Positions 50,233-61,972 of a stretch of 64,000 nt of DNA are shown here, in pieces. Under the pieces are notes generated by a model. It had not been told where the DNA came from and searched no databases. It saw only the letters and a list, made by a program, of their open reading frames with translations. Position 1 is the stretch's first letter. The number at the start of each line of letters is the position of its first letter. The stretch is from Streptomyces sp. MMG1533 (GTDB lineage Bacteria; Actinomycetota; Actinomycetes; Streptomycetales; Streptomycetaceae): the NCBI RefSeq assembly GCF_001279775.1, contig NZ_LGDG01000222.1:1-64000 (forward strand), written 5' to 3'. The position numbers and the translations under genes are program-made.

Positions 50233-50306
50233 TGGAGCGGGTGACGAGAATCGAACTCGCGCTCTCAGCTTGGGAAGCTGATGTTCTACCATTAAACTAC
50301 ACCCGC
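50233..50306 (-). tRNA. tRNA-Gly (anticodon CCC)
   Basis: Read on the minus strand the gene starts GCGGGTGTAG and ends with ACCCGC, a T discriminator and an encoded CCA. The acceptor stem pairs GCGGGTG with the 3' CACCCGC, the anticodon loop is TTCCCAA (anticodon CCC) in a 5-bp stem, and the T-arm TTCGATTC is standard. Its 3' 46 bases are repeated at 39056-39101, so it served as integration target and remains intact. Confidence 0.95.
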
Positions 50307-50578
50307 GAAAGACGCCGGTTGGGACCGGTGTCGGAACGCACGGTCACTTTACCTCATGCCCGGCCCCTGGCGCTGAAGCCGTGGGGCCGCAGTGCGTTTC
50401 GGGGGTGTGACGGGGCTGCGGGGGGCCGGAGTTGGGGCGTACGGTGGAGACGTGGGAGAGGGGCCGGGTGGGTCGGAGTGCCGCCTGGAGAGTCGTCTCT
50501 TTGATCCCGTAACGTGGCATTTGTCGTCTGGCAAGCAGCAGCCCGACGCGGCTCTTGGGGAAGGGACTCTTGGACTTG

Positions 50579-50743
50579 ATGGAGCGCACCGTCGTCCGTT
50601 GTGCCGATGGGCACGTGTTCAGCACCGCTTCGTTCCCGATGCAGCAGGCCGAGCGGCTCGGTCCCGGACGGCTCGTCCGGTGTCCTCGGTGTGCCCGGCT
50701 CCGCAGTGTGGTGCCGGTGGCGTTGGAGAAGCAGAAGCAGTAG
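50579..50743 (+). CDS. Small zinc-ribbon-like protein
   Basis: This is a 54-residue protein from ATG 50579 with two pairs of metal-ligand candidates: CADGHVFS (Cys, His) and CPRCARLR (Cys-x-x-Cys). It may be a small zinc-ribbon protein. AAGGGA lies 12 bases upstream; TTG codons at 50570 and 50576 are alternative starts at closer spacing. It sits between the tRNA and dcd in what looks like a conserved core locus. The function is unknown. Confidence 0.6.
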   Translation: MERTVVRCADGHVFSTASFPMQQAERLGPGRLVRCPRCARLRSVVPVALEKQKQ

Positions 50744-50827
50744 ATGCAGTAGTCGTAACAGAGAGCAGCACTGACGCGCGGGCCGTCCGGTTGTGGTCGG
50801 TCCGCGCGTCTTGCGTATCCTCGGGGC

Positions 50828-51403
50828 GTGCTTCTCTCAGACAAGGACATCCGGGCCGAGATCGACGCCGGGCGGGTACGGATCGATCCCTTCGACGAAT
50901 CCATGGTGCAACCGTCCAGCATCGACGTACGCCTTGATCGGTACTTCCGGGTGTTCGAGAACCACCGGTACCCCCACATCGACCCCTCCATCGAGCAGGC
51001 GGACCTGACGCGGCTCGTCGAGCCGGAGGGCGATGAGCCGTTCATTCTGCATCCCGGCGAGTTCGTCCTCGCCAGTACGTACGAGGGCGTCAGCCTCCCC
51101 GACGATCTTGCTTCGCGACTCGAGGGCAAGAGCTCCCTCGGGCGGCTCGGCCTCGTCACCCACTCCACCGCGGGGTTCATCGACCCCGGGTTCTCCGGGC
51201 ACGTGACCCTCGAGCTGTCCAACCTCGCCACCCTCCCGATCAAGCTCTGGCCGGGCATGAAGATCGGGCAGCTGTGCATGTTCCGGCTCAGCTCGCCCGC
51301 CGAGTTCCCCTACGGGAGCGAGCGGTACGGGTCCCGGTACCAGGGGCAGCGCGGACCGACCGCCTCCCGGTCCTTCCTCAACTTCCATCGGACGCAGGTG
51401 TGA
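50828..51403 (+). CDS. dcd: dCTP deaminase
   Basis: This 191-residue enzyme converts dCTP to dUTP (some actinobacterial homologues are bifunctional and give dUMP). Motifs are [28 protein letters not shown], the substrate-binding [12 protein letters not shown] with catalytic Arg/Ser, [16 protein letters not shown] (catalytic Glu) and GQLCMFRL. The length is exactly that of the family. The start is GTG 50828. It overlaps the phosphoribosyltransferase gene by 4 bases (GTGA). Confidence 0.96.
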   Translation: MLLSDKDIRAEIDAGRVRIDPFDESMVQPSSIDVRLDRYFRVFENHRYPHIDPSIEQADLTRLVEPEGDEPFILHPGEFVLASTYEGVSLPDDLASRLEGKSSLGRLGLVTHSTAGFIDPGFSGHVTLELSNLATLPIKLWPGMKIGQLCMFRLSSPAEFPYGSERYGSRYQGQRGPTASRSFLNFHRTQV

Positions 51404-51930
51404 GCGCGCAGACGAGTGGCGTGAGCGGCGTCCGGGAGAATCTGACCTACGAGGCGTTCGGCACCGCAGTGCGTGATCTCGCGCAGACCATCGCCGACGA
51501 CGGGTACGAGCCCGACATCGTGCTCTCCATCGCCCGCGGCGGGGTGTTCGTCGCCGGCGGGCTCGCCTACGCCCTCGACTGCAAGAACATCCATCTCGTG
51601 AACGTCGAGTTCTACACCGGGGTGGGGACGACCCTCGACATGCCCGTCATGCTCGCGCCCGTCCCCAACGCCATCGACTTCTCCTCCAAGAAGGTACTCA
51701 TAACCGACGACGTCGCCGACACCGGCAAGACGCTCAAGCTGGTGCGTGACTTCTGTATCGACACCGTCGCCGAGGTGCGCAGCGCCGTCATCTACGAGAA
51801 GACGCAGTCGCTGGTGAAGTGCGAGTACGTGTGGAAGCGGACCGATGAGTGGATCAACTTCCCGTGGAGTGTTTTGCCTCCGGTACACAGGTCGGGAGAG
51901 GCACCCCGGGAGAACAAGGAAGCGGTCTGA
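51400..51930 (+). CDS. Type I phosphoribosyltransferase
   Basis: This protein of about 176 residues has the PRPP-binding signature [17 protein letters not shown] and the upstream [14 protein letters not shown] loop (PPi loop). It resembles hypoxanthine/xanthine-type phosphoribosyltransferases. The start is GTG 51400, overlapping dcd; GTG 51421 is also possible. Coupling with dcd supports a role in nucleotide metabolism. The base specificity is not evident. Confidence 0.88.
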   Translation: MSAQTSGVSGVRENLTYEAFGTAVRDLAQTIADDGYEPDIVLSIARGGVFVAGGLAYALDCKNIHLVNVEFYTGVGTTLDMPVMLAPVPNAIDFSSKKVLITDDVADTGKTLKLVRDFCIDTVAEVRSAVIYEKTQSLVKCEYVWKRTDEWINFPWSVLPPVHRSGEAPRENKEAV

Positions 51931-52033
51931 CCTGCCAAGGCGCTCCCCCGTCCAGGGTCGGCGCATCCCGCAGGGCGGTTTTGCCCCCTGTCCCAAGGGC
52001 ACACGGCCAGTGAGACTCCGCGGAGGTACCGAG

Positions 52034-52207
52034 ATGAGTGCCGGAGAAAGAGCCAAGGCAAAGACCGAACAGGTCGTCGGAAAGACCGTGCGGAAGGCCG
52101 CGCACGCGGTGCACAAGGAAACCCTCGCAGCCAAAGGTGCCGCTCTCGAAGCACGAGGCATGATGCGGGGCGCGAAAGAACGGTCCAAGGGTTCCTTCAA
52201 GAGGTAG
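52034..52207 (+). CDS. CsbD-like small stress protein
   Basis: This is a 57-residue highly charged helical protein: GERAKAKTEQVVGKTVRKAA, then an Ala-rich helix and KERSKGSFKR. The pattern is that of CsbD-like general stress proteins. GGAGG lies 7 bases before the ATG; the longer frame lacks a binding site. A strong terminator follows. Confidence 0.75.
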   Translation: MSAGERAKAKTEQVVGKTVRKAAHAVHKETLAAKGAALEARGMMRGAKERSKGSFKR

Positions 52208-52243
52208 AGGTAACAGGTTCGGGCCGCCCGACGAACGCAGTGG

Positions 52244-52276
52244 AAGGGGCTCCCCGCAGCGCGCGGGGAGCCCCTT
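52244..52276 (+). terminator. Terminator downstream of the CsbD-like gene
   Basis: A 14-bp stem (AAGGGGCTCCCCGC with GCGGGGAGCCCCTT) and a 5-nt loop, followed by a short T run. It may also serve the convergent Yip1-like gene. Confidence 0.8.
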
Positions 52277-52294
52277 TCGTACGTCTGTGAAATC

Positions 52295-53200
52295 TCAGAA
52301 CGTGCCCAGCTTCACGATCGACAGCAGTGCGATCAGCTGGATCGCCGACGCGCCGAGGGCCTTCGGCCAGGGCAGGTCGTGGGACTTGGACACCATCAGG
52401 GTCAGCAGGGCGCCGGCCGCGACCCAGGTGGCCCAGCCGAGGAGCTGGACGAAGGAGGCGTTACCGCCGAAGAACATGGCGACGACGAGGCGGGGGGCGT
52501 CCGTGAGGGACATGATCAGCATGGAGAGGCCGACCGTGGGCTGCCAGGCGCCGTCGCCGCCGAGCTGGCGGGCCAGGGTGTGGGTGACCACGCCCAGGAC
52601 GAAGGAGCTCAGCACCATCGCGACGGCGGTGATCAGGACGATCGGGACCGCGTTCGACAGTGTGGCGTTGATCGCTTCCTCGCGGGCGCCGTCGAAGCCG
52701 AAGACCGCGAGCAGGCCGTAGAGGAAGGACACGACGAGGGCCGGGCCCCACACCGTGTAGTCGCGCATCTGGAGGAAGGTCGGGTTGGGGGACAGGACGA
52801 TGCCCCTCAGCAGGTCCTTCCAGTGCAGGCGAGGGCCGACCGGGCCCGCGGGGGCCGAGCCGGCGCGGTAGGTCCCGCCCTGGTTGTAGGGGTCCTCGCC
52901 GACCGAGAACGCCTGGGTGTGCCCAGGGTTGTTGGCGGCGTACGGGTCCGGGGCGCCCTGCGGCGGGTATGCGCCGCCGTCGCCGAAGTACTCCGGCTCG
53001 TCGTAGCCCCCCGCCTGGTTGGCGCCGCCGTACTGCTGCCCCGGGTGGGGCTGCGGCGCCGGCGGGTAGCCGTACGGCGGCGGCCCCTGGGGCGAGCCGT
53101 ACGACTGTCCCGGGGGCGTCTGCTGCCCGTACGGAGGTTGTTGCGGTCGCGCTTGAGGAGCGCCGTTGTCCCGGCCGCGTCCGATCCTGAATCCAGCCAC
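52295..53200 (-). CDS. Yip1-domain membrane protein
   Basis: This protein of about 301 residues starts with a Pro/Gly/Tyr/Gln-rich cytosolic region (about 120 residues, PPYGQQTPPGQSYG type). A domain with about five membrane spans follows (LRGIVLSPNPTFLQMRDYTV, VVSFLYGLLAVFGF, PIVLITAVAMVLSSFVLGVV), which is the Yip1-family layout. The start is GTG 53200 (AGFRIGRGRDN); the frame extends further upstream but reads into the promoter. The function is unknown, perhaps in membrane organisation. Confidence 0.8.
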   Translation of the reverse strand: MAGFRIGRGRDNGAPQARPQQPPYGQQTPPGQSYGSPQGPPPYGYPPAPQPHPGQQYGGANQAGGYDEPEYFGDGGAYPPQGAPDPYAANNPGHTQAFSVGEDPYNQGGTYRAGSAPAGPVGPRLHWKDLLRGIVLSPNPTFLQMRDYTVWGPALVVSFLYGLLAVFGFDGAREEAINATLSNAVPIVLITAVAMVLSSFVLGVVTHTLARQLGGDGAWQPTVGLSMLIMSLTDAPRLVVAMFFGGNASFVQLLGWATWVAAGALLTLMVSKSHDLPWPKALGASAIQLIALLSIVKLGTF

Positions 53201-53361
53201 GTCTTCGAACGTACCTGGTCTCGGAGAGTGACGTGCGGGGCCCGGCGTTCCGGGCCCGGCTTTGCTGCCGAGCTGTGACATCCCCTAAGGGGAGGCTGGG
53301 GGTGCCTCAGGGTTCGGGTTTTCCTGTGACGGCTGACGCGTGATGATGCGGCTGTTCGAGT

Positions 53362-53390
53362 CGGGGAGTCGGGGAGTCGGGGAGTCGGGG
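53362..53390. repeat. GGGGAGTC tandem repeats
   Basis: Three consecutive copies of the octamer GGGGAGTC-type unit precede the membrane-protein gene. This simple repeat may be prone to slippage. Confidence 0.5.
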
Positions 53391-53402
53391 GAGGTGGCGC
53401 TC

Positions 53403-54491
53403 ATGGGCTCTGTGCTGGTCTGGGTCGTACGGCTCTGCGCGCTGGTCGGGTGGGTGGCGACGGCGGTCGCGTGTACGTGGCTGCTCGGCGTCGCGCCCAC
53501 GCCCCACCCGTGGAACGGCCCGTTGGTGTGGGGTGCCGTCGCGGCGGGGTGTGCGGTGGTGCGGGCGCTGGCGTTGTGGGCGCTGCGGGTGCCCGCTGCG
53601 GTGACCTGGTGGCGTCGGAGGCGTCGGGGCCGGGACCGGGTCTCGCTGAGCAAGGAGCGGTACTCGGACCGCCGGGACCGCCGGGACCGCCGGTACCGCC
53701 GGTACCGGTGGTACCAGTGGTCCCGCCGGGGCGACTGGGGTGACTGGGGCGACTGGGAGGACGCCCACGAACTCTCCTTCCGCGGCTACGAGATCTGGAC
53801 CAAGCTCCGCACCGCCGCCGTATGGCTGCTCGTGGCGTTCTCCTCGGGCGCGTTCTTCGTCGCGCTGCTGACAGGGTCGGACGCCGGAGGCAGGGCCGAG
53901 ACGCTGCGGGACGCCGGCGCCGAGGTCAGCGCCGCGACGGTCGTGGAGGAGCCGGCGGCGGTCAGGGCGGACGTGGACGACGAGGACGTCGTACAGGGCT
54001 ATTCGTCGCGGCTCGTCGTGTCCGTGGCCGGAGGGCCCGAGCGGCTCACCGTGAAGGGCGCGTACACCTCCGAGAAGCCCCGGGAGGGGACCGAGGTCGA
54101 TGTCCTGTGGGCCCGGTCCGCGACGCGGCTCGGCGGTTACGTCCACGAGGGCAAGGACCTGCCGACGATCGCCGCGGGGCGCTGGAAGGCGTTCCCGGAC
54201 AGCGAGTTGGGCGGCGCGATGCTCTTCGCCTTCATCCTCCTCGCGGTGGTCTTCGGCGGCGTTCTGACGCCCGTCTTCACGCTGATTGCCGATGCCGACG
54301 ACCTCCAGGAACTGGCCTGGTCGCCACCGGCCCAGACGATCCGCGCCGCACTGGCCGCGGCCGTGTACCTGGGGTGGCGTCCGCTGCTGCTGGGGGAGCA
54401 GCCGCAGGTCGTGGAACTGCTCTTCGCCGGGGGCGGTTTCTTCCTCGTCTTCCTGGTGTACGTCTTCACGTCCGTCCGCAGCCTGGGCTGA
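53403..54491 (+). CDS. Membrane protein with RDR/WGD low-complexity linker
   Basis: This 362-residue protein has two N-terminal membrane spans, a basic low-complexity linker made of DRR and YRR triplets followed by GDW triplets (about residues 87-117), another span (TAAVWLLVAFSSGAFFVALL), an exposed domain of about 110 residues, and two or three C-terminal spans. The ATG at 53403 has GAGG 8 bases upstream and begins just before the first span; GTG 53340 is a weaker alternative. The DNA of the linker is a 9-bp tandem repeat. No known family is recognised. Confidence 0.7.
   Translation: MGSVLVWVVRLCALVGWVATAVACTWLLGVAPTPHPWNGPLVWGAVAAGCAVVRALALWALRVPAAVTWWRRRRRGRDRVSLSKERYSDRRDRRDRRYRRYRWYQWSRRGDWGDWGDWEDAHELSFRGYEIWTKLRTAAVWLLVAFSSGAFFVALLTGSDAGGRAETLRDAGAEVSAATVVEEPAAVRADVDDEDVVQGYSSRLVVSVAGGPERLTVKGAYTSEKPREGTEVDVLWARSATRLGGYVHEGKDLPTIAAGRWKAFPDSELGGAMLFAFILLAVVFGGVLTPVFTLIADADDLQELAWSPPAQTIRAALAAAVYLGWRPLLLGEQPQVVELLFAGGGFFLVFLVYVFTSVRSLG
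53668..53717. repeat. 9-bp tandem repeat inside a coding region
   Basis: Successive GACCGCCGG then TACCGCCGG units encode the DRR/YRR triplets of the membrane protein. Gain or loss of a unit would keep the frame. Confidence 0.65.
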
Positions 54492-54509
54492 CGGTCGCGC
54501 GTACGACGA

Positions 54510-54540
54510 CGCCCCCATGCCCGGTCAGGACATGGGGGCG
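54510..54540. terminator. Bidirectional terminator between convergent genes
   Basis: CGCCCCCATG (54510-54519) pairs with CATGGGGGCG (54531-54540) around an 11-nt loop, between the membrane protein and the Fe-S oxidoreductase genes. Confidence 0.65.
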
Positions 54541-54575
54541 CGTCAACGCACCTGCGGGACCGGCGACTTCACCGG

Positions 54576-56867
54576 CTACTTCACCGGCTGCGGCTCCGGC
54601 TCGTTCTCCGACTCGGAGGTGCCCGCCGGGGGCTCGTCGTCCACCGGCGTCCTGACGGACTCCAGGAGCAGCTGGGCGACGTCGACGACCTGGATGGACT
54701 CCTTGGCCTTGCCGTCGTTCTTCTTGCCGTTGACCGAGTCGGTCAGCATGACGAGGCAGAACGGGCAGGCCGTGGACACGATGTCCGGGTTGAGGGAGAG
54801 AGCCTCGTCGACGCGCTCGTTGTTGATGCGCTTGCCGATCCGCTCCTCCATCCACATCCGCGCGCCACCGGCGCCACAGCAGAAGCCGCGCTCCTTGTGG
54901 CGGTGCATCTCCTCGTTCCGGAGGCCGGGGACGTTGGCGATGATCTCGCGCGGGGGCGTGTAGATCTTGTTGTGGCGGCCCAGGTAGCAGGGGTCGTGGT
55001 ACGTGATGATGCCCTCGACCGGCGTCACCGGGACCAGCTTGCCCTCGTCCACCAGGTGCTGGAGCAGCTGGGTGTGGTGGATGACCTCGTAGTCGCCGCC
55101 GAGCTGCGGGTACTCGTTGCCGAGGGTGTTGAGGCAGTGCGGGCAGGTCGCGACGATCTTCTTCGCGGACTTCGGCTTCTTCGACTCCGCGGTGAAGTTG
55201 CCCTCGTCGTCCATCTCCTCGCCGAACGCCATGTTCAGCGCGGAGACGTTCTCCATGCCGAGCTCCTGGAAGAGGGGCTCGTTGCCGAGGCGGCGGGCGG
55301 AGTCACCGGTGCACTTCTCGTCGCCGCCCATGATCGCGAACTTGACGCCCGCCATGTGGAGGAGTTCCGCGAAGGCCTTCGTCGTCTTCTTGGCGCGGTC
55401 TTCCAGCGCGCCCGCGCAGCCGACCCAGTACAGGTACTCGACCTCGGTCAGGTCCTCGATGTCCTTGCCGACGACCGGCACCTCGAAGTCGACTTCCTTC
55501 AGCCACTCCAGGCGCTGCTTCTTGGCCAGGCCCCAGGGGTTGCCCTTCTTCTCCAGGTTCTTGAGCATCGTGCCCGCCTCGGACGGGAACGCGGACTCGA
55601 TCATCACCTGGTAGCGACGCATGTCGACGATGTGGTCGACGTGCTCGATGTCCACCGGGCACTGCTCGACGCAGGCGCCGCAGGTGGTGCAGGACCACAG
55701 GACGTCCGGGTCGATGACGCCGTTCTCCTCGGCGGTGCCGATGAGGGGACGCTCGGCCTCGGCGAGTGCGGAGGCGGGCACGTCGGCGAGCTGCTCGGCC
55801 GACGCCTTCTCGTCGCCCTCCATGGTCTTGCCGCCACCCGCGAGCAGGTAGGGCGCCTTGGCGTGGGCGTGGTCCCGCAGGGACATGATCAGCAGCTTCG
55901 GGGAGAGCGGCTTGCCGGTGTTCCAGGCCGGGCACTGCGACTGGCAACGCCCGCACTCGGTGCAGGTGGAGAAGTCCAGCAGGCCCTTCCAGGAGAACTG
56001 CTCGACCTGGGAGACGCCGAAGACGTCGTCGTCGCCCGGGTCGGTGAAGTCGATCGGCTTGCCGCCGGACGTCATCGGCAGCAGGCCGCCCAGGGCGGTG
56101 GAACCGTCCGCGTTGCGCTTGAACCAGATGTTCGGGAACGCGAGGAAGCGGTGCCAGGCCACACCCATGTTGGTGTTCAGGCTCACCGTGATCATCCAGA
56201 TCATGGTGGTGCCCAGCTTGATCATCGCGGTGAAGTAGACGAGGTTCTGCAGCGCGGTGAGGCTCAGGCCCTTGAACGCGAGGATCAGGGGGTACGAGGC
56301 GAAGTACGCGGCCTCGTAGTGGTCCACGTGGTGCAGCGCGCCCTCAAGACCGCGCAGCACGTAGATCGCGAGACCGATGGTGAGGATGACGTACTCGACG
56401 AAGTACGCCTGGCCCATCTTCGAGCCCGCGAACCGGGACTTGCGGCCGGGCCGCGACGGCAGGTTCAGCAGGCGGATGACCATCAGCGTGAGGATGCCGA
56501 GGGTCGTCATCGCGCTGATGAACTCGATGTACAGCTCGTACGGCAGGAAGCCGCCGATGACCGGCAGTGTCCAGTCGGCCTCGAAGAGCTGGCCGTACGC
56601 GGTGATGATCGTCGGCGGCAGCGTCAGGAAGCCGATCGCCACGAACCAGTGGGCGATGCCGACGATGCCCCACCGGTTCATCCGGGTGTGGCCGAGGAAC
56701 TCCTTCACCAGCGTCACACTGCGCTGGTAGGGGTTGTCGGTCCGGGCACCGGCGGGCGCGGGCTGGCCGAGTTTGAAGTACCGGACGAACTGGCCGATGG
56801 CGCGTGCGAGCAGCGCGACGCCGACCACGGTCAGGACCAGCGACACGATGATCGCGGCGAGTTGCAT
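54576..56867 (-). CDS. Membrane-bound Fe-S oxidoreductase (HdrD/GlpC-like with CCG domains)
   Basis: This protein of about 763 residues combines an N-terminal domain with about six membrane spans (LAAIIVSLVLTVVGVALLAR, GIVGIAHWFVAIGFLTLPPT) resembling a NarI/HdrE-type haem-binding membrane subunit, a ferredoxin domain with two 4Fe-4S motifs (CTECGRCQSQCPAWN; CTTCGACVEQCPVDI), and two C-terminal cysteine-rich CCG domains (GCAGALEDRAKK, HDPCYLGRHN, GFCCGAGGARMW). It should pass electrons between the quinone pool or a haem and a cytosolic thiol or disulfide partner. The start is ATG 56867 with GAGGAG upstream. It is a core gene, often found near dnaK in Streptomyces. Confidence 0.88.
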   Translation of the reverse strand: MQLAAIIVSLVLTVVGVALLARAIGQFVRYFKLGQPAPAGARTDNPYQRSVTLVKEFLGHTRMNRWGIVGIAHWFVAIGFLTLPPTIITAYGQLFEADWTLPVIGGFLPYELYIEFISAMTTLGILTLMVIRLLNLPSRPGRKSRFAGSKMGQAYFVEYVILTIGLAIYVLRGLEGALHHVDHYEAAYFASYPLILAFKGLSLTALQNLVYFTAMIKLGTTMIWMITVSLNTNMGVAWHRFLAFPNIWFKRNADGSTALGGLLPMTSGGKPIDFTDPGDDDVFGVSQVEQFSWKGLLDFSTCTECGRCQSQCPAWNTGKPLSPKLLIMSLRDHAHAKAPYLLAGGGKTMEGDEKASAEQLADVPASALAEAERPLIGTAEENGVIDPDVLWSCTTCGACVEQCPVDIEHVDHIVDMRRYQVMIESAFPSEAGTMLKNLEKKGNPWGLAKKQRLEWLKEVDFEVPVVGKDIEDLTEVEYLYWVGCAGALEDRAKKTTKAFAELLHMAGVKFAIMGGDEKCTGDSARRLGNEPLFQELGMENVSALNMAFGEEMDDEGNFTAESKKPKSAKKIVATCPHCLNTLGNEYPQLGGDYEVIHHTQLLQHLVDEGKLVPVTPVEGIITYHDPCYLGRHNKIYTPPREIIANVPGLRNEEMHRHKERGFCCGAGGARMWMEERIGKRINNERVDEALSLNPDIVSTACPFCLVMLTDSVNGKKNDGKAKESIQVVDVAQLLLESVRTPVDDEPPAGTSESENEPEPQPVK

Positions 56868-57119
56868 TTGGGGGCTCCTCGGGCCTGCGAGGGGGTTTCG
56901 TCGAGGCGGTCCGCGAAGGGGCGTCCTCGAGATTACTAAGCGGTAACTTATGCAGTCCTCTGAGACTACCCGCAATCCTGTGCCGCACTGTAGTCAGCCG
57001 AGCGGTGATCTGTGCTACTGAGGCAGACCTCAGTAACTCCGTGGCGGCCGGGTCGCGCGGCGCGCCGAGCCGATCTCGCCATTCATAACAAATCATGACA
57101 TTCGGCTTAGCTTGGATCC

Positions 57120-58148
57120 GTGCTCTACGGGATCGCCGCCGCCACCACCGCCCTCCTCCTCACCGCCGTCCTCACCGCGCTCGTGCGGGCCCCGGCGCTG
57201 CGCCTCGGCGTCCTCGACCGGCGCCGACAGCGCCCGCTCCCGCTGCTCGGCGGGGTGGCCGTCGTGCTGGTCACCTGCCTGGTCGCCGTTGCCGGGCAGT
57301 GGACCGGGTTCGCGCCGCTCGCGGACGGCATCGACGAGTTGCTGATCGCCGGGGCCGCCGTCGCCGCGCTGGGGCTGGTCGCCGACGTGCGGCGGGTCAA
57401 GGCGCGGTTCCTGGTGGGCGGTACGGCCGTCGCGGCGGCCTGTGTGGTGCCGTACGCCCAGACCGGGGTGCCGGGCGGGCTGCTGGCGGCCGGCTGGATC
57501 GTCTTCGTGGCCGTCGGTTTCCGGGCGCTCGACCACGCGGACGCGCTGGCGGGCACCGTCGGGGTGGTGACCGCCTTCGGGGTGGGCGTCCTGGCGGCGG
57601 CCGAGGTGATGGACGGGCTGGCCGCGTTGCTGAGTGTGCTGGCCGCCGCGCTGACCGGGTTCCTGATGCACAACTGGCATCCCGCGCGCGTGGGGCTCGG
57701 TTCCTCGGGGTCCCTGTTCACCGGGTTCGTGCTCGCCTCGGCGGCCCTGACCACCCGGACCGGGCACGAACCGGCGTCCAGTGCGGGGGTGTTGTTCGCG
57801 CTGACGGCCCTCGCGGGCGTGGACGTCGTCCTCGTCCTGCTCTCGCGCCGGCTGGCCGGACGGCCCCTGCTGCGCGGCGGCCCGGATCACCTGGCGCACC
57901 GGCTGCGGCGGCTCGGGCTCACTCCTCAGGGCGTGACGGTTCTGCTCGGTGCGGGAGCGTCCTTCGGGGTACTCGTCGCGGTCCTCGCGCATCTGGGATG
58001 GGTCGCGCGGTCCTGGGTGTTCTGGGTGGCGGCGGGCGCCCTGGTCGTCGTACTCGCTCTGTTGCGGATCAGGGTCTACGTCCCTCGAAGCCCTCGGCGG
58101 ATGGAATCTCCGCAGGTCGGAGCCCGGTTGCGTGTAAGGAACGGATAA
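57120..58148 (+). CDS. MraY/WecA-like membrane protein with altered motifs
   Basis: This 342-residue protein has nine or more membrane spans and the layout of polyprenyl-phosphate N-acetylhexosamine-1-phosphate transferases: RRRQRPLPLLGGVAV after the first span, then a GLVADVRRVKARFL loop, FRALDHADALAGTVG where active enzymes have NxxNxxDGxDG, and GSSGSLFTGF. The Asp-Asp pair and the NxxN motif are not conserved, so it may be catalytically different. The start is GTG 57120 without a good ribosome binding site, perhaps a leaderless transcript. It ends 4 bases before the first HAIR-like repeat of dnaK. Confidence 0.7.
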   Translation: MLYGIAAATTALLLTAVLTALVRAPALRLGVLDRRRQRPLPLLGGVAVVLVTCLVAVAGQWTGFAPLADGIDELLIAGAAVAALGLVADVRRVKARFLVGGTAVAAACVVPYAQTGVPGGLLAAGWIVFVAVGFRALDHADALAGTVGVVTAFGVGVLAAAEVMDGLAALLSVLAAALTGFLMHNWHPARVGLGSSGSLFTGFVLASAALTTRTGHEPASSAGVLFALTALAGVDVVLVLLSRRLAGRPLLRGGPDHLAHRLRRLGLTPQGVTVLLGAGASFGVLVAVLAHLGWVARSWVFWVAAGALVVVLALLRIRVYVPRSPRRMESPQVGARLRVRNG

Positions 58149-60739
<2,591 letters not shown>

Positions 60740-60784
60740 GCTCGAACCGAGCGTTGTACCGATGAGAGAGGAGGGACGTCGAGG

Positions 60785-61972
60785 ATGAGCACCAAGGACT
60801 TCATCGAGAAGGACTTCTACAAGGTCCTCGGCGTCCCCAAGGACGCCACCGAGGCCGAGATCAAGAAGGCGTACCGGAAGCTCGCCCGCGAGTACCACCC
60901 GGACGCCAACAAGGGCAACGCCAAGGCCGAGGAGCGCTTCAAGGAGATCTCCGAGGCGAACGACGTCCTCGGCGACCCCAAGAAGCGCAAGGAGTACGAC
61001 GAGGCCCGCGCCCTCTTCGGCAACGGCGGCTTCCGCCCGGGGCCCGGCGCGGGCGGCGGCTCCTTCAACTTCGACCTGGGCGACCTCTTCGGAGGCGGCG
61101 CCCAGGGCGGCGGCTCAGGAGGTGCCGGCGGCTTCGGCGGCGGAATCGGTGACGTCTTCGGGGGCCTGTTCAACCGCGGCGGCGCGGGCACGGGCACGCG
61201 TACCCAGCCCCGGCGCGGTCAGGACATCGAGTCCGAGGTCACCCTCAGCTTCACCGAGGCGATCGAGGGCGCGACGGTCCCGCTGCGGATGTCGAGTCAG
61301 CAGCCCTGCAAGGCCTGTTCGGGCACCGGCGACAAGAACGGCACGCCGCGCGTGTGCCCGACCTGCGTCGGCACCGGGCAGGTCGCCCGGGGCAGCGGTG
61401 GGGGTTTCTCCCTCACCGACCCGTGCCCCGACTGCAAGGGACGCGGCCTGATAGCCGAGCACCCCTGCCTCGACTGCAAGGGCAGCGGCCGGGCCAAGTC
61501 GTCCCGCACGATGCAGGTCCGCATCCCGGCGGGCGTCACCGACGGGCAGCGGATCCGGCTGCGCGGCAAGGGCGCACCGGGCGAGCGCGGCGGCCCGGCG
61601 GGCGACCTGTACGTCACCGTGCATGTCGACGCCCACCCGGTCTTCGGCCGCAAGGGCGACAACCTCACGGTGACCGTCCCGGTCACGTTCGCGGAGGCGG
61701 CGCTCGGCGGCGAGGTCAGGGTCCCCACCCTGGGCGGCCCGCCGGTCACCCTGAAGCTGCCCGAGGGCACGCCCAACGGCCGCACCATGCGCGCCCGCGG
61801 CAAGGGCGCGGTCCGCAAGGACGGCACCCGCGGAGACCTGTTGGTCACCGTCGAGGTGAGTGTTCCGAAGGACCTGACGGGGAATGCTCGTGAAGCGCTT
61901 GAGGCGTATCGCGAGGCAACCGCGGGTGAGGACCCGCGGGCGGAGCTGTTCCAGGCCGCGAAGGGAGCATGA
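60785..61972 (+). CDS. dnaJ: Chaperone DnaJ
   Basis: This 395-residue type I J-protein has a J domain with the HPD motif (REYHPDANKG), a long Gly/Phe-rich linker (residues about 80-140), four zinc-finger repeats of the CxxCxGxG type (CKACSGTG, CPTCVGTG, CPDCKGRG, CLDCKGSG) and C-terminal substrate-binding domains. The ribosome binding site is GAGAGGAGGG upstream of ATG 60785. It overlaps hspR by 4 bases (ATGA). Confidence 0.98.
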   Translation: MSTKDFIEKDFYKVLGVPKDATEAEIKKAYRKLAREYHPDANKGNAKAEERFKEISEANDVLGDPKKRKEYDEARALFGNGGFRPGPGAGGGSFNFDLGDLFGGGAQGGGSGGAGGFGGGIGDVFGGLFNRGGAGTGTRTQPRRGQDIESEVTLSFTEAIEGATVPLRMSSQQPCKACSGTGDKNGTPRVCPTCVGTGQVARGSGGGFSLTDPCPDCKGRGLIAEHPCLDCKGSGRAKSSRTMQVRIPAGVTDGQRIRLRGKGAPGERGGPAGDLYVTVHVDAHPVFGRKGDNLTVTVPVTFAEAALGGEVRVPTLGGPPVTLKLPEGTPNGRTMRARGKGAVRKDGTRGDLLVTVEVSVPKDLTGNAREALEAYREATAGEDPRAELFQAAKGA

